64,000 nt of DNA from Clarkia xantiana subsp. parviflora (lineage: Eukaryota; Streptophyta; Magnoliopsida; Myrtales; Onagraceae), in assembly GCA_036873135.1 (NCBI GenBank), contig JAPTYO010000017.1:15252001-15316000 (forward strand). Direction: 5' to 3'. Each line of letters begins with the position of its first letter. Position 1 is the first letter of the stretch. Both the position numbers and the translations under genes were made by a program. Positions 32,854-44,762 of the stretch are shown here, piece after piece. The notes under the pieces are model-generated. The model searched no databases. It was not told the DNA's origin and was given only the letters and a program-made list of their open reading frames with translations.

Positions 32854-35230
32854 CATGCCCCCGAGTCAACCAATGGCCTGACCCTTGATTGACTCTATTT
32901 TAGGATGGTATGACACGCGCAATTTGAAGCCGGGATTTTACCTTTTGTCGGAATCTTTATTTACCCGTGGGTGTGTGTCTCTGACTCTGCCCCCTGTCTT
33001 ATAAGATAGAGGAATTGCAAATGTCAGAATAGCGCGGACACGTGCCCAAGCGCGTGTCCGTCTGAGATGGAAATAATGAATCCAAAACTGTTACGGGCGT
33101 ATACTCGGAAAATATACGCTCGTATGGGGATGCAACATGAATACAGCTAAACGAGTCCATGCTTCAATTTCATGACGGGGTAAGCCTATATAGGGAAAAT
33201 TTTCGATTTTGGTCCAAAACTTTTTCTAAGTATAGGATACTAGAAAATATGGCTATAGGATGTTAACTAGGAGTGAACATGGACATATCATGAGCATGAG
33301 GATGTGTACTAGCATAGATGCAAGTAGGAACATAAGGATGGGAGTGGGTATAGACATGCTGCGATTGTAGTCATGAATGTATGCATGAATATACGGCGGC
33401 CATGTGCATGGACGTCTAAATGTTTGAACACACGGGAGTGTGTACGTGGGCATGCATATGAGTGCAAGCATGAACATGTATGTGTATATGGACGGGTTGT
33501 GAGTATAAGCATGAGTGATGACATTGATGTACCTTTAGATGTAAATCATGAATATGAGCATAAGTGCAAGGGTGAGAGTATAGACCTCTCCTTTACCCGA
33601 GGGTGGGAACTCCGCCACTCGATGGGACACCACGTTCTGTCTCCCTCGTACTAGCGCGAACATTGTCCTTTAACATCGTCCCTCGACATTTGTAACTTTT
33701 TTCCTTCATTCGTTGGAGCGTGTGTATAGCTCTTGACCCTCTCCCTATCGCGTGCAAAGGGGCTTATCGGCATGTCTTAAGGGTTGACCCTTCTTTCGGA
33801 TGTGTCGGAGCGCTGCTCCTATTTTAGGGAAGCTAAAAGTTCGCCCTCTTCGTGATGTTCTGGTGTTTGTCCCTTTAGTTAGATCTCCTGGGTTGTGGTT
33901 TTGCTTCCGTAACTTGATTGATGTTAAGGTTTCCCCCGTAGTAGGCGCATCTCGCCCTTCCATGAGTGAGGGTCGACCTTTGCGTCGGTCGCTCGTTATG
34001 AGTGACTCATTTTTGGGAAGCTTTCTTCTTCGGACAAGGAGACCTTGAAGATCGTTTTCCAAGGCAGTCAGTCAAATCTCACAGTCATGTGTCTTGGGTG
34101 TCTGAGGTGGACTCGTATGAGGCGGGGACTCGCATGACCCCTCCTCCCATGAGCTTGGTATATCATTAATCCTCTTGTCTTCATTCGTCTTCCGTTTTTC
34201 CCTTGTAGGTTGGTTTCATGGAAAATTGTGTAGTGTGCCGGCGGAGCATCCCGAAGGCATCGTTGATTTGAATAAGAGAAAGGTATCCTCTATCTCTGCT
34301 CATAAGGCCAAGAAATCTTCTAAGTCAGGGAAGGCTGTTAAGGCTTCCAGTATGTTCTCATTCCATTCTCTTTTCTTTATGATACACTTATGATTATTCT
34401 CATGTTGCTTTCTTCTTGTAGTCAGAGCGTTCGCCCCGGGTTAACGAGCGGGTTCTTGCGGTGGGCGACAGTTTAAGTCAATCCCAATCCTAAGGCGCAG
34501 AAGCCTGATTCTAAGGTCGGGCCTTCGACTGCCAGGAAGAAGAGAGCCATGAGGGACTCTCCTTCAAGTGCTCGCTTGCCAATTCCTTCTCATGATAAGG
34601 AGGTAGTGGTTAAGGAGGCACCCTCTTTGCTTTGACGAAAAGAAACAAACTGTGGATGGCGATGGGATGGCCAGGGATCTTGATGTCTCTCCTCTATCCT
34701 CTGCCCCCCAGTCGAGGGGACGAATCTCAGATATGTTTTTTCTTCATGTAGGTTTTACCACTTTGAAGGTGCCTTTGGCATATCTATTGGGTTATGTGAT
34801 TAGCCATTACGTTGAAGACTTTGTTTTTGGTGATGGGTGTGATCATCGCTTTTCATCGAGGTTCCTTTCTTTTGCCATGGCTCTGATTAAGATAGCAAAT
34901 ACTTGCTTGAGAGTTTGTTGGAGACTGCTCTTGAGTTAGCCTCTACTAGTATCGTAGTTGTGATCGTTGTGGGGATCGTTTTGTTATATGTCCCGATAGT
35001 GCTTGTCGTGATTCTTTTCTTTATGGTTGATTTCATAAGATATATAGGTTGTCTTCATAATGAGGACGTCTCCTACCTAGTATCATCCAGGTGGTTAAAT
35101 ATAAGTGCATACCTTTGATGAGCGTATGAAGTGTGTTGTTTTTCCCTTTTTTCTTGAACCTCCTCCTAAGGCTAGGCGTAGCCTTTTGATGTTCGTGGTC
35201 GGGATGGTGTCTTTACAACGTATGTCTTTG
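32854..35230. other. Gypsy-C 3' non-coding region with plus-strand exon-like remnants
   Basis: Starts at the polypurine tract (minus strand ACTCGGGGGCATG, 32854-32866). 33770-34900 has plus-strand open pieces separated by intron-like sequences: donor GTATGT near 34350 with acceptor TTCTTGTAG at 34421, and acceptor CCCTTGTAG near 34209. A basic stretch (KAKKSSKSGKAVKAS, 34300-34347) recalls the basic region of the antisense gene in Gypsy-E/F. Heavily decayed. Confidence 0.35.
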
Positions 35231-35239
35231 ACAGATGTT

Positions 35240-35460
35240 GCCATGATAATCATTTCGAGGTATGTGGACATGATAGCCATTTCGTGATGTGTGGGAGTGA
35301 TAGCCCTTCTGTAGTGTGTGGACATGATAGCTGCCTCTTGGTATGTGGACATGATAGCCACTTCAAGGTATGTGGACATGATAGCCACTTCAAGGTATGT
35401 GGACATGATAGCCACTTCAAGATATGTGGACATGATAGCCACATTACGATGTATGGAGTT
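35240..35460. repeat. 27-bp minisatellite, about 8 copies
   Basis: Unit around GATAGCCACTTCAAGGTATG plus TGGACAT, best preserved from 35322 to 35445. Lies in the 3' region of Gypsy-C. Confidence 0.92.
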
Positions 35461-36079
35461 GTGCTTTAGTATTCCTTTCTGGAGAGCCTTCATTGCTATA
35501 GTTGCCTTTTGTTTAGGCTATGTTTGTTGGGTTAGGTCCTGATGCCTCGTCTTGCCAGATGTTGTATCCTTCATGCTTTTTAGATGTCTCATTCATGAGT
35601 TGTGCTTGACGATGTTCAAGTCTGATACGAGCATAGGTCACGCGAGGGCGACATGCAAGACAATAACGTTTGTCGGAGGTTTCTTTGTGCGACTTGTAAG
35701 GCAATTCCTCTTCTTGATGGGTCGAGTTTATTTTGAGAGCCTTGAATCTTTGGATTTCATGTCTTTGCTATCCTTCTTGGTGGTGTTGGGTTCCTTTGAG
35801 ATACTTCTCTTGACTTGTGATATGGATGGTAGGATAACTCGTTACTTTTCATGATAACCTCTTGTGCTTCTGTATATGATCCTTTGGTCATGGACTTCTC
35901 CTTTGTATATGCTTTCCTTTCCTTCTCTTTCTTTTGTGTTTTCCTTCACATCATACCTCCTATCTCATCAAGAACAAACATTATGTGTTCTTCATACAAC
36001 TTTGCTTTGCAACTATTTTCTCATGGAATCCTTTTTAGTATGGTGCAATGATCTCTTCTGATATCCTTTAAATGGTATA

Positions 36080-36790
36080 TATGGTACTGTTAGACCAAAG
36101 ATACGCTCTTGGTGGGCGTCGAATCTGTTCACGAGACATGCTCTCGGAGGGCACTTAACGTTTCACAGGATAGGCTCCCGGAGGGCACAAGTTAGACCAA
36201 AGATACGCTCCTGGTGGGCGTCGAATCTGGTAGTTTGAAATCTACCTCAAGATACGCTCTTGGGGGCGTCGAATCTGGTAGTTTGAAATCTACCTCAAGA
36301 TACGCTGTTGGGGGTGTCGAAGGTCGTAGTTTTTAGAAACCACTCTCAAGATACGCTCTTGGGGGCGTCGAAGTTCGTAGTTTTTAGAAACCACCCTCAA
36401 GATACGCTCTTGGGGGCGTCGAAGTTCGTAGTTTTTAGAAACCACTCTCAAGATACGCTCTTGGGGGCGTCGAAGTTCGTAGTTTTTAGAAACCACTCTC
36501 AAGATACGCTCTTGGGGGCGTCGAAGGTCGTAGTTTTTGGAAGCTACTCTCAAGATACGCTCTTGGGGGCGTCGAAGATCGTAGTATGAACACTACTCTC
36601 AAGATACGCTCTTGGGGGCGTCGAAGGTCGTAGTATGAACACTACTCTCAAGATACGCTCTTGGGGGCATCGAATCTGTTTGTGGGATAGGCTCCCGGAG
36701 GGCACAGGGTTTGTAGTTTTAGAACTACTCTCAAGATACGCTCTTGGGGGCGTCGAATGTGTTCGCGGGATTGGCTCCCGGAGGGCTCAG
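36080..36790. repeat. 51-bp minisatellite, about 11-12 copies
   Basis: Anchor AGATACGCTC at 36250, 36298, 36349, 36400, 36451, 36502, 36553 and further on; mostly 51 bp. Core AAGATACGCTCTTGGGGGCG is the most conserved part. Flanked and interspersed by a GGATAGGCTCCCGGAGGGCAC variant. ORFs of 17-residue repeats across it are artefacts of the period. Confidence 0.93.
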
Positions 36791-38637
36791 AATATTACCT
36801 TACCTTGTGTCCCTTCTCATGTAGGGTGCGTTTTTGATATGTTTTTCGAGTCTTTACTTGACTTTTCCTTCTATGATATTGCATGTTACCACGCTTTTTC
36901 TTCAATGTGGGAGATCACCTTTCGAGGGCGATGTTTGTGTGTTGCCAACTTAGGATGAGTTCGTACAGGGAGTTGAGGATGTTTTCCTCTTATGTGACCT
37001 CTTCTAGGAGAAGTGGTATTGCATGTTCTTGTGATCTTCTGCCTCTAATCTCTTCTTTTACAATTAGGTGGACTACCAAGCGCATATTCGTTTGGTGCCC
37101 CCCAAGTTGCTTGGTGGTCATACCGCCTTTCATATTTGGCCGTTGAAGGCCCCTCGTTCATTTTCTTGGTTGGGTACCCCTTATGCTCGGGGCTCCCTTG
37201 TCTGCTTGTTTGAATGCGATGAGTGTCCCTTGTAGGATTTACTCTTTCTCATGCTTGCTTGTTTCAGTCATATGCATGGTTTGGATAATGCCTTTGTCGG
37301 ATGTATCTTTAGAGGTTGGGTGGAGAGCTTTTGCTTTGGGTGGGTGGGGGTGATTTTCATTCTCTTTATAACTAGGATGTGGCAGTGTTTGTATCCTAGG
37401 GGTGCTTGTAAATTCTTTCCCCCCCCCCCCCCCCTTCCTTGTGTTTTTTAGAAAAAACACTTTTTGCGGTGATGATAGAGCAGGAGTAACGTATCTAGGA
37501 AGGGTTTGTATTTAGGTTGAAAAGCTTTCTCATAGAATGGTATCTTGAGTTGTTAATCTCGAAGGTGTGTTTCAGACTAGTCAATCTGATCCATGCTTCT
37601 TGTTCGGGCATGGGGGGTCTGACCGGGCTGTGATAATCTTCTTGAAGTGTTTTGGTACTTAGTGTGCTTTGCATTTTCCTTTACATTGGAGTATTCTTCA
37701 ATGCCTTTAGGGAGTGTCACATTGGTCATGCTCCTCCCTCCTTGAATCTTGATTATAGACTTCCTTTGAATTAGGACTTGAACCTAAAAAGGATGTTTTC
37801 CTTTAGGTTTGCAGGTGATGCTCCATGATTTTCCATGGGTTTGCCCCCGTATTGGCTATTCCTTGTTGGATAGCTTCATTAGAGGCTGCATTTGTATTGC
37901 GTACGTATACGTGTTTGAGGTGTGTTGAGCTGACAAGTCCCTCCTTTTTCATTTTGTCATAACCTTCATTCATCATGTGTTCGGCGTATGGCCTTAAAGG
38001 CGGGATATTTTTCTAGTGCCCCCTTTATCGAGGTTCTCCTCTTGATGGGATGTCAGAGTCAAATGTCTTATCATTCGCAGACAAAGTGTTTGATCCGGAT
38101 GTGCGTCTAGTGTGAGGGTCAATCTTGAAACCTTACCCCCCAAGCTTTTGAGCTCTTCTTTGGTTGATCTTGTAGAACTGTTATCATGCCCTAAGGCTCT
38201 TGATAGGAAATGTATCTCCTTTTTCATATTCTAGTTGTTGCACTATCTATTTTGCTAATCTTGCATCTTTAGAGTTTCTCTCTTTGTGCATGACTTCAAT
38301 GACAGGATTTTCTACCGATGTTTGTTCTGTTAGGACTTGTATCCTTGGTTGCCTTCCCTTCTTGTGAGATGGCGAAGGAGTGTTTATGAACACTCAAATG
38401 TGTCGTACTTGGTAGAGGTATGCGCCTAATCTTTATGGCGCTGTCTTGAATCTTCGTGTACCTATCTTTGATGAACATGTTATTCATTGCATATATAATA
38501 CGGAGTCCAAGGATCTCCGGGTTAGGATCATATTTTGAGAACAGAGACATAGTCATCTATTAGATAACCCCTCTATCTTGGGAGTTCATTTTTGCAAAGA
38601 TACTTGTAAGGATATGTGTTCCATCCTTGTTCCAGGC
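36791..38637. other. Gypsy-C non-coding interior
   Basis: No gene supported. Contains a C-run of about 17 bp (37419-37435) and, at 37095-37125, a block resembling Gypsy-B 15221-15251 (GTGCCCCCCAAGTTGCTTGG). Confidence 0.45.
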
Positions 38638-38868
38638 TTATTTGCAGTGCTGTGTCCCTAATGGGTATGTTGATGTTCTGACCACCCTTACTAGTAGGGG
38701 GTCCATTGGTTTTATATATGCCAGACTCCTTCTTAGTATCATCAATAGATGGATATGGGGGATGTCTGACGAACTTCCTTCATGCACTATGGTTCTCTTC
38801 ATGTCAAAGTTGGTGATTCCCTCTCTTATGACTAATATATCATTGTGTGGAAATACTATGTTTTCCAT
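38638..38868 (-). pseudogene. Decayed protease of Gypsy-C
   Basis: Minus-strand 76-codon frame: FPHNDILVI, then FDMKRTIVHEGSSSDIPHIH and TYPLGT. It aligns with YPHDDALVITMDINGYDVKR, DGGSSADI and CPLGT of Gypsy-D. The catalytic aspartate-glycine is changed (HEGSS), so it is inactive. Confidence 0.6.
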
Positions 38869-39875
38869 ATCCCTTTTTGAAAGCTTGATGATGATGTCGC
38901 CCTTCTTCCTTTGCTAGGCTTTGTGTCCTTGAGAGTTTTTTGATGGAAGTGTATTCCATTTCCTGAGATGAGCTTACTAGGTGTAGTTGTATCTCCTGGC
39001 TATTTTGTGAAATCATAAAGATCCGCTGGAGGTGTTTGCCTCTGATGGTGGGCGTTGCCCATGTGATATGGTTTATTTCGTTTTTGAAGGGATGTGTTCG
39101 TGGGTACCCCCTCTTATGCTAATAGATGATCTGTTTGTTTTCGGGGAGGACGCATTGTGACTGGTGCCCCCCTTGCATATCGATGCCAGATGGCGTCCTT
39201 CGACGGACTAGGCCCTAAGGTACTTAGTGGAAGGTTATAGTGAGGGTAGCCCTTTGAGATTGGGAAATCTGTTCCTTTTGTATCTCTTGGTTGGCGGCGG
39301 CGTTTTATGGACTCTTCTAGTAGTCCACCTGTGTATATATATACCACGGAGCCCGAAGGCGTCCGGTATGGTCATTCTTGGAAAACATGTTGATATCAAG
39401 TATCAAAATCTACCCCTTTTAGGGAGTTGACTTGTTATGCAGTTAAATTAAATAATAGGATATGGGAAGGATATGGGTGTGGGGGTGTTGATACCCCCTG
39501 CTTCCTTGGTAATGTAACTGTCTTCCTCCATTATCTGTGTGTATTCCTTCCATTTGAGTAATATAAGATCGCACCCTTGCAAGGCTTACTAGGTTGAGGT
39601 GTATCCTTCGTGCACGTTGTGTGTGATCTCACCCCACTGCGTCTGTCCATGAGACTCCCCGTTGCAGTAGTAATTTAGTAACATAGTGTGGTTCTATATG
39701 AGTCCCGTGTTCAAATCCTTGTCTTTCCGACTGCTCCCCTGTCCTAGGGGGATGTGTGCCAAGGGTTGTCATGCACGAGGGGTTTGGACCTGTCGTGCTG
39801 TATCGTGGGTGGGTGGTTGCCTTGTTGTGTTGTTGGGACTATGTTCCTCCCTTTGAGCTTTCCTTGGAATGTCCC
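38869..39875. other. Gypsy-C interior between gag and protease remnants
   Basis: No recognisable capsid or zinc knuckle. A GTGCCCCCC tract at 39165. Confidence 0.4.
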
Positions 39876-40634
39876 TTAGTTATGTCTGTGGTGATATGGA
39901 CTGTATGTGTACCTTGCTGAGGTGGATGTTGGAACTCTTATATCTTTGGTGGTTTGACTTGCATGTCCTCCCTTAGTGGGGTGTATGTCCCAGCTCTTTG
40001 CCGTGTTTGTTATTGCCTTGGAGGCACAAATTGTTGCCTTCCATCTGGGGGTGGCTCTTGCTCTTCTTTGTTCTTCTCGCTGCCCTATTGGAGGGTGCGA
40101 GTAGTGTTCTTCTTCTGGAACTTGTTCTTCTTCATGAACTTGTTCTTCTTCATGCTGGTGTTGCCTTCCCTGCCTGTTCCTCAGAGTCTCTCTATAGGCT
40201 AGCAGCTCATCCAATGCGCTCATCAACCTCGGAGTCACTGTCTGTGCTCCTTGCGAGTATGCGGGTCTTGTGTTGGTTGTGTGGGCGCGATTGTCGTTCC
40301 TTTGAGTCGGCATTCCATCTGGATACCCTTGAGGTTGTGCCTCATAGTAGTACCCCTGTGGAGGTGCCGTGTATTGGGATGGCACTCCTTGTTGCCTCCC
40401 CTGTCTCTATGCCCTCCTAGCCAATGGAGTTGAAGCTGTGGAAGACTCAGCCCCAGCTGGGCGTGAAGGTCATCATCCCTGATTGTTAGGCTGGGGTGCC
40501 TGTGGGGCTACCTGAGGCTCTGGGTGTGCAGGCTGTTTCTCTGGGATAGGCTGCCTTGCTGGAGGTATAGGGTGTCTCTCTTGCCTATTGCCCCCATGTG
40601 GGCGATTATCTCTAGACGCTAAGTTGTTCGTCAT
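39876..40634 (-). pseudogene. Gag N-terminal region of Gypsy-C
   Basis: Likely start at ATG 40632-40634, about 50 bp after the LTR. An in-frame stop occurs near 40475. The ORF 39876-40385 then holds TVTPRLMSALDELLAYRETL, matching VTPAMMAAPEELLAFRETL of Gypsy-D, followed by a Glu/Gln/His-rich repeat (EEEQVHEEEQVPEEEH). Capsid and knuckle were not found downstream. Confidence 0.65.
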
Positions 40635-40666
40635 CGCTCTCGTGATTGCCAGGCTTTCTATTCGAA

Positions 40667-40685
40667 GCCCACGGACGGCGCCAAG
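40667..40685 (-). other. Primer binding site of Gypsy-C
   Basis: Minus strand after the 5' LTR: CT then TGGCGCCGTCCGTGGG. Same class as the other gypsy elements here. Confidence 0.78.
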
Positions 40686-41989
40686 TGTTAGGTTATAAAG
40701 TCTAGGTCAACGGGTCGTCAATCTATATCTCCCACTAATGAAATGTCGGGTTTATTGCTCCTAGGGCTAGTCGTTCTGATCCATGCCCTTCTGCTCCCTG
40801 GGGGTAGTCGTTCTGATATACGTCCTTCTCTTCTCTCCTTTTGACCTCCTTTCCTTCTCTCCTTCGGACCTCCTTTCCTTCTATCCTTCTGACCTCCTTT
40901 CCTTCTCTCCTTCTGACCTCCTTTCCTTCTCTCCTTCTGACCTCCTTTCCTTCTCTCCTTCTGAACCCCTGAGGCTTGTACTTCTGCTCTATGCTCTTCT
41001 GCTTCCTCGGCTCTCTTCTCCTTGCCACCCTGCAAGAGGGGCAATATCAAACACGGATGGGGGGGGGGGGGTGGTGCTTTATGAACCCTCTCCGATGCTT
41101 AAGTCAGAACGTCATTTTTAGAGAGATAAAGCTAGAGAGAAGTCAGAGCTAAATTGCACACTTAGCCAAGATGATCCAATGAATGGTGGAAGGGTTGTAT
41201 TTATAGGAAACGGTGTCATTAAGGTGACTTAATGACATCGTTAACCTTTAAACACAATTAATTAGTCCATGATTACATAATTAATACCTTAAAGCACGGA
41301 GAGGTTGGCGGAGATAATCTGAGTGCGGGAGTCGGAAAACGGTGCCGGGGCCCTTGGGGGTGGGGAGAAAATCCGACCCCCAAGGGTAGGGGTTGGGTGT
41401 GGCCACCCAACCCCTCCCTAGGGGAGATAGGGTTGGCCAACCCAATCTCCCCTAGGGGAGATCGGGTTGGCTGACCCGATCTCCCCTAGGGGAGATCGGG
41501 TTGGCTGACCCGATCTCCCCTAGGGGAGATCGGGTTGGCTGACCCGATCTCCCCTAGGGGAGATCGGGTTGGCTGACCCGATCTCCCCTAGGGGAGATCG
41601 GGTTGGCTGACCCGATCTCCCCTAGGGGAGATCGGGTTGGCTGACCCGATCTCCCCTAGGGGAGATCGGGTTGGCTGACCCGATCTCCCCTAGGGGAGAT
41701 CGGGTTGGCTGACCCGATCTCCCCTAGGGGAGATCGGGTTGGCTGACCCGATCTCCCCTAGGGGAGATCGGGTTGGCTGACCCGATCTCTCCTAGGGGAG
41801 GTCGGGTTTGGCCACCCGACCTCACCTAGGTGAGTTCGTCGCGGTCTGGACGAGTATTTTCGCCTCGTCCGGACCGTTGGCGTTTCGGGGGGGTGTTTGG
41901 GTCGAAGTTTCTATTTATAATCATTAACGGGGTGATCAAAATAAAACGATTTGGAAGTCAACGGGTTCAAATTGGGCGTATATCCATCA
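40686..41989 (-). repeat. 5' LTR of Gypsy-C, expanded
   Basis: 1304 bp, TGTTAGG to TCCATCA. Same layout as the 3' LTR, with the TATA box at 41198-41205 (minus strand), but the 34-bp repeat upstream of it (in U3) is expanded. Confidence 0.93.
41417..41824. repeat. 34-bp hairpin-forming minisatellite in U3
   Basis: CCTAGGGG recurs every 34 bp at 41417, 41451 and so on to 41791 (12 sites, 11 intervals). Each unit is TA plus arm GGGGAGATCGGGT, loop TGGCTG and arm ACCCGATCTCCCC, so nearly the whole unit is self-complementary. The partner LTR has two sites, one interval. Confidence 0.97.
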
Positions 41990-42352
41990 CAAACTATACC
42001 TGGAGATATGAAAAAAAAAATTTAAAATTATACTGATTATTTTTAGTTTTGCGTACGTAGATTAGAATGCTATAAATATCAACATTATTATGTGTTTTTT
42101 TTTTTCAAAATAAGACAACATGTAACATAATTTTGTTAACAATGATAGTTTTTAAAACTATACATGGAGATATGAAAAAAAAAATTAATTATACTAATTA
42201 TTTTTATTTTTGCGTACGTAGATTAGAATGCTATAAATATCAACATTATTGTGTGTTTTTTTTTTTTCAAAATAAGACAACATGTAGCATAATTTTGTTG
42301 TCTATGATAGTTTTTAAAGTTATACTTTGAGATATGAAATAAATATTTTGAA
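41990..42352. repeat. 161-bp satellite array, right part
   Basis: Continuation after Gypsy-C, anchors at 42077 and 42238; ends within a monomer at about 42352, 75 bp before the Mutator-like ORF. Confidence 0.93.
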
Positions 42353-42427
42353 TCCGCTGATTCTTCTTTTATTATATCGATTTAACTATTTTGGGGATGC
42401 ACATTTCATCAACATTAGGGAATCTTT

Positions 42428-44104
42428 ATGGCGGATGTGTTTACCATACGGTTTCGATATGGCGGATGGGTTCACGTTGGCGGTTATAGGGTTGAGTACA
42501 TGGATGGTATAATGGCCGAGTTCCCAATTGAACGGGACCTCACCTTTCGTGATGCAAAGTTGTTTGCATCAAATGTTACTGGTATTGATATACCAGCACT
42601 TTGGTGCGTAAACGACGAAGAACTGTTTGTCCAAATAGATAGTCAAAAGTGGTTGCAGTGCCTTCTGATGGACGCTCCCACCGACTGGGTAGAAGTGTTT
42701 GTCCTACCCAGACCTATAGGGGACGAAGATGACGATCGATGTCCACTCAGTTGAAGAGGTGTACATTGAACGGAGATTGTATGACCCAGCAAATTATGAC
42801 CCAGTAGTCCATATGTCGCGTCATGGATTATTAGGGGGGATCCTACGGATGGTGAATGCAGCAACACTGTCCAAGAAGGAGAATGCGGTAATGCTAGAGT
42901 GCCGGTTGGGGTAGATGAAGAAATCGTGGATTTAGGAGAACTCGAAGTTGTTTTGGCTGCGGTTGACGATGAGGCCAATGACGAAGAGCAAGAATACTAT
43001 TGCCTGGAGGATTTGAAAGAGGGAGACTTGGAGGAACAACTGCAGTGCACTGGTTGGAGTGCTCAAGACGGATATGCATCATATGATGTGAACGAGTTCG
43101 AAGTAGAAAAAAAATACAATAGCAAAGAAGAACTCCAAGAGGCTGTTAAAGGCTGGCACATCAAAAATGCCCAAGAATGCAGAACTACTACATCTAGTAC
43201 TACTAAGATCCGATTCGTATGCAAGAACAATGAGTGTTCGTGGTTTCTATATGCAACGAAGAATATACTTGGTAGATAGACGATACAGTCGTTAGGCCCT
43301 CCCCACTCATGTTTGAATAGTCAGATGATCACCTAGAATAGCAATCTACATAATAATATTATGTACGACTGTATTAACGATCACGTAAAAGATAATCAGA
43401 AGATAAAGATTGCTGACTTGCAAAAAATTGTAAGAAACAGATGGAGGGAGATGCCAAGTTACCGTAAGATATGGTACACAAAGCAGCAAATTATGGACGA
43501 TCTTTACAGCGCCCACGATTCGGCGTTTGGACGTTTCCCACAACTCATGACGGCAATTGCGCATTATAATCCGGGCACAGTATTCGACTACACATGGAAG
43601 CGTCAATTTGGTGAGTTTTCCACTTTCGATAAATGGTTTTGGGCGTTTGGGCCGACTATTAAGGGGTTTCGACATTATCGACCTTTGATCAGCATCGATG
43701 GCATACATCTGTATGGGAAGTATACCGGTAAACTTCTCGTGGCAGTTGTGTACAATGCAGATAACCAAATCGTTCCATTGGCATTTTGTTTGTGAGACAA
43801 GAGAGTGATGATACATGAAGTTGGTTTTTAGAGCGTCTCCGGGCGCATGTGACAAAGGATAAACGCCATGTATGTATTATGTCCGATCGACGTGTTAGTA
43901 TTCTTAAAGCTGTCAGGCTGTGGTATCCAGAGGGAGTTGGTTCTCACAGGTATTGTGATCAACATTTGTTGAGCAACTTTTATACACACTTCAAGAATGT
44001 CGAGCTGAAGAAAGCATTCGGCCATCTGGTATGGACTTCAAACAAACATCTATTTGAACGAGAGTACCAACAGTGGTACAATGCTGATAACGGCAAGTAC
44101 CAGC
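42428..44104 (+). pseudogene. Mutator-like (MULE) transposase, truncated
   Basis: 42428-42754 is an N-terminal domain (MADVFTIRFRYGGWVHVGGY). After a frame break, 42899-43279 holds an acidic segment and the MuDR DNA-binding domain (FEVEKKYNSKEELQEAVKGW and RFVCKNNECSWFLYA). 43361-43795 holds the catalytic part (FWAFGPTIKGFRHYRPLISI, then DGIHLYGKYTG with a catalytic Asp near 43697). After another frameshift, 43849-44104 holds CIMSDRRVSILKA (second Asp near 43886) and HRYCDQHLLSNFYTHF. Gypsy-D cuts it off before the last catalytic Glu and zinc finger. It would cut and paste MULE DNA in the nucleus; now dead. Confidence 0.88.
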
Positions 44105-44712
44105 TGATGGATATATTCCCAATTCGGGTTCGTATTTACATTCCGGACTTCGCAAACACGTCAAAATCACATAAATATAAAACGCTCTCGAGGTTTAAAA
44201 CGGTCTGGACGCGCGACACACGCGTCCGGATTGCCCTAGACGATCCGGATCGCGCCAGGGTCGTCCGAACCCGACGTGACCCGAGTCGTCGTCGTCTGCA
44301 GCGCGTGTATCCCGTTTGTGTCCTCACACCAATTTTGAGTTTTCTGATAGCCAACTTCAATCAAACCAGACGACGGTTCACATTTTCCTTTAAACCGGCG
44401 TCAAACCGCACAAAAACCGGGATCGGCTCTAAGTTTGCCTATAAATAGGGAGCCTAGGCCATCCATTTTGGGGGACATTCACTTGAGATTGGCTTAAGAG
44501 CTCTGACTTCTCTCTAGCTTCTTCTCTCTAGAATGCTCATTTAAGCATCGGAGAGGGCTCAACCGGCACCACCCCCTCCACGCTAGTTATTGCCCCTGTG
44601 TTCAGGTCCGGACGACAAGATTGAAGTCAGGAGCGCAAGTCGAAGGATCGAACATAGCGAACGAAGGAAAAATTCGTCGAGTCCGTCAGATCAAGCGGGT
44701 TTGGACGAAACA
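44105..44712 (+). repeat. 5' LTR of Gypsy-D
   Basis: 608 bp, TGATGGATATATT to GACGAAACA. TATAAATA at 44440-44447. Related to the Gypsy-A/B LTR (shared CCAATTCGGGTTCGTATTTA). Confidence 0.85.
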
Positions 44713-44730
44713 TTTGGCGTCGTCCGCAGG
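44713..44730 (+). other. Primer binding site of Gypsy-D
   Basis: TT then TGGCGTCGTCCGCAGG directly after the LTR; a variant of the TGGCGCCGTC class. Confidence 0.7.
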
Positions 44731-44762
44731 ATTCGAACAAGAAGATATATTGTCTACAAGCT

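Larger units (their letters stand above)
31894..41989 (-). mobile_element. Gypsy-C: 10.1-kb Ty3/gypsy element, non-autonomous
   Basis: Minus-strand element inserted in the satellite. Flanks AAAAC and CAAAC give a target duplication with one mismatch. Removing the element leaves a satellite interval of about 162 bp. LTRs 31894-32853 (960 bp) and 40686-41989 (1304 bp) differ in length because of a 34-bp repeat. It has a gag start, a decayed protease and a 5.8-kb non-coding 3' region with two minisatellites; no reverse transcriptase or integrase was recognised. Confidence 0.93.

Noticed and set aside
36290..36589. 17-residue repeat ORFs on both strands
   Set aside because: Artefact of the 51-bp minisatellite.
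37419..37435. C-run as a functional signal
   Set aside because: A simple homopolymer in decayed non-coding sequence, prone to sequencing error.
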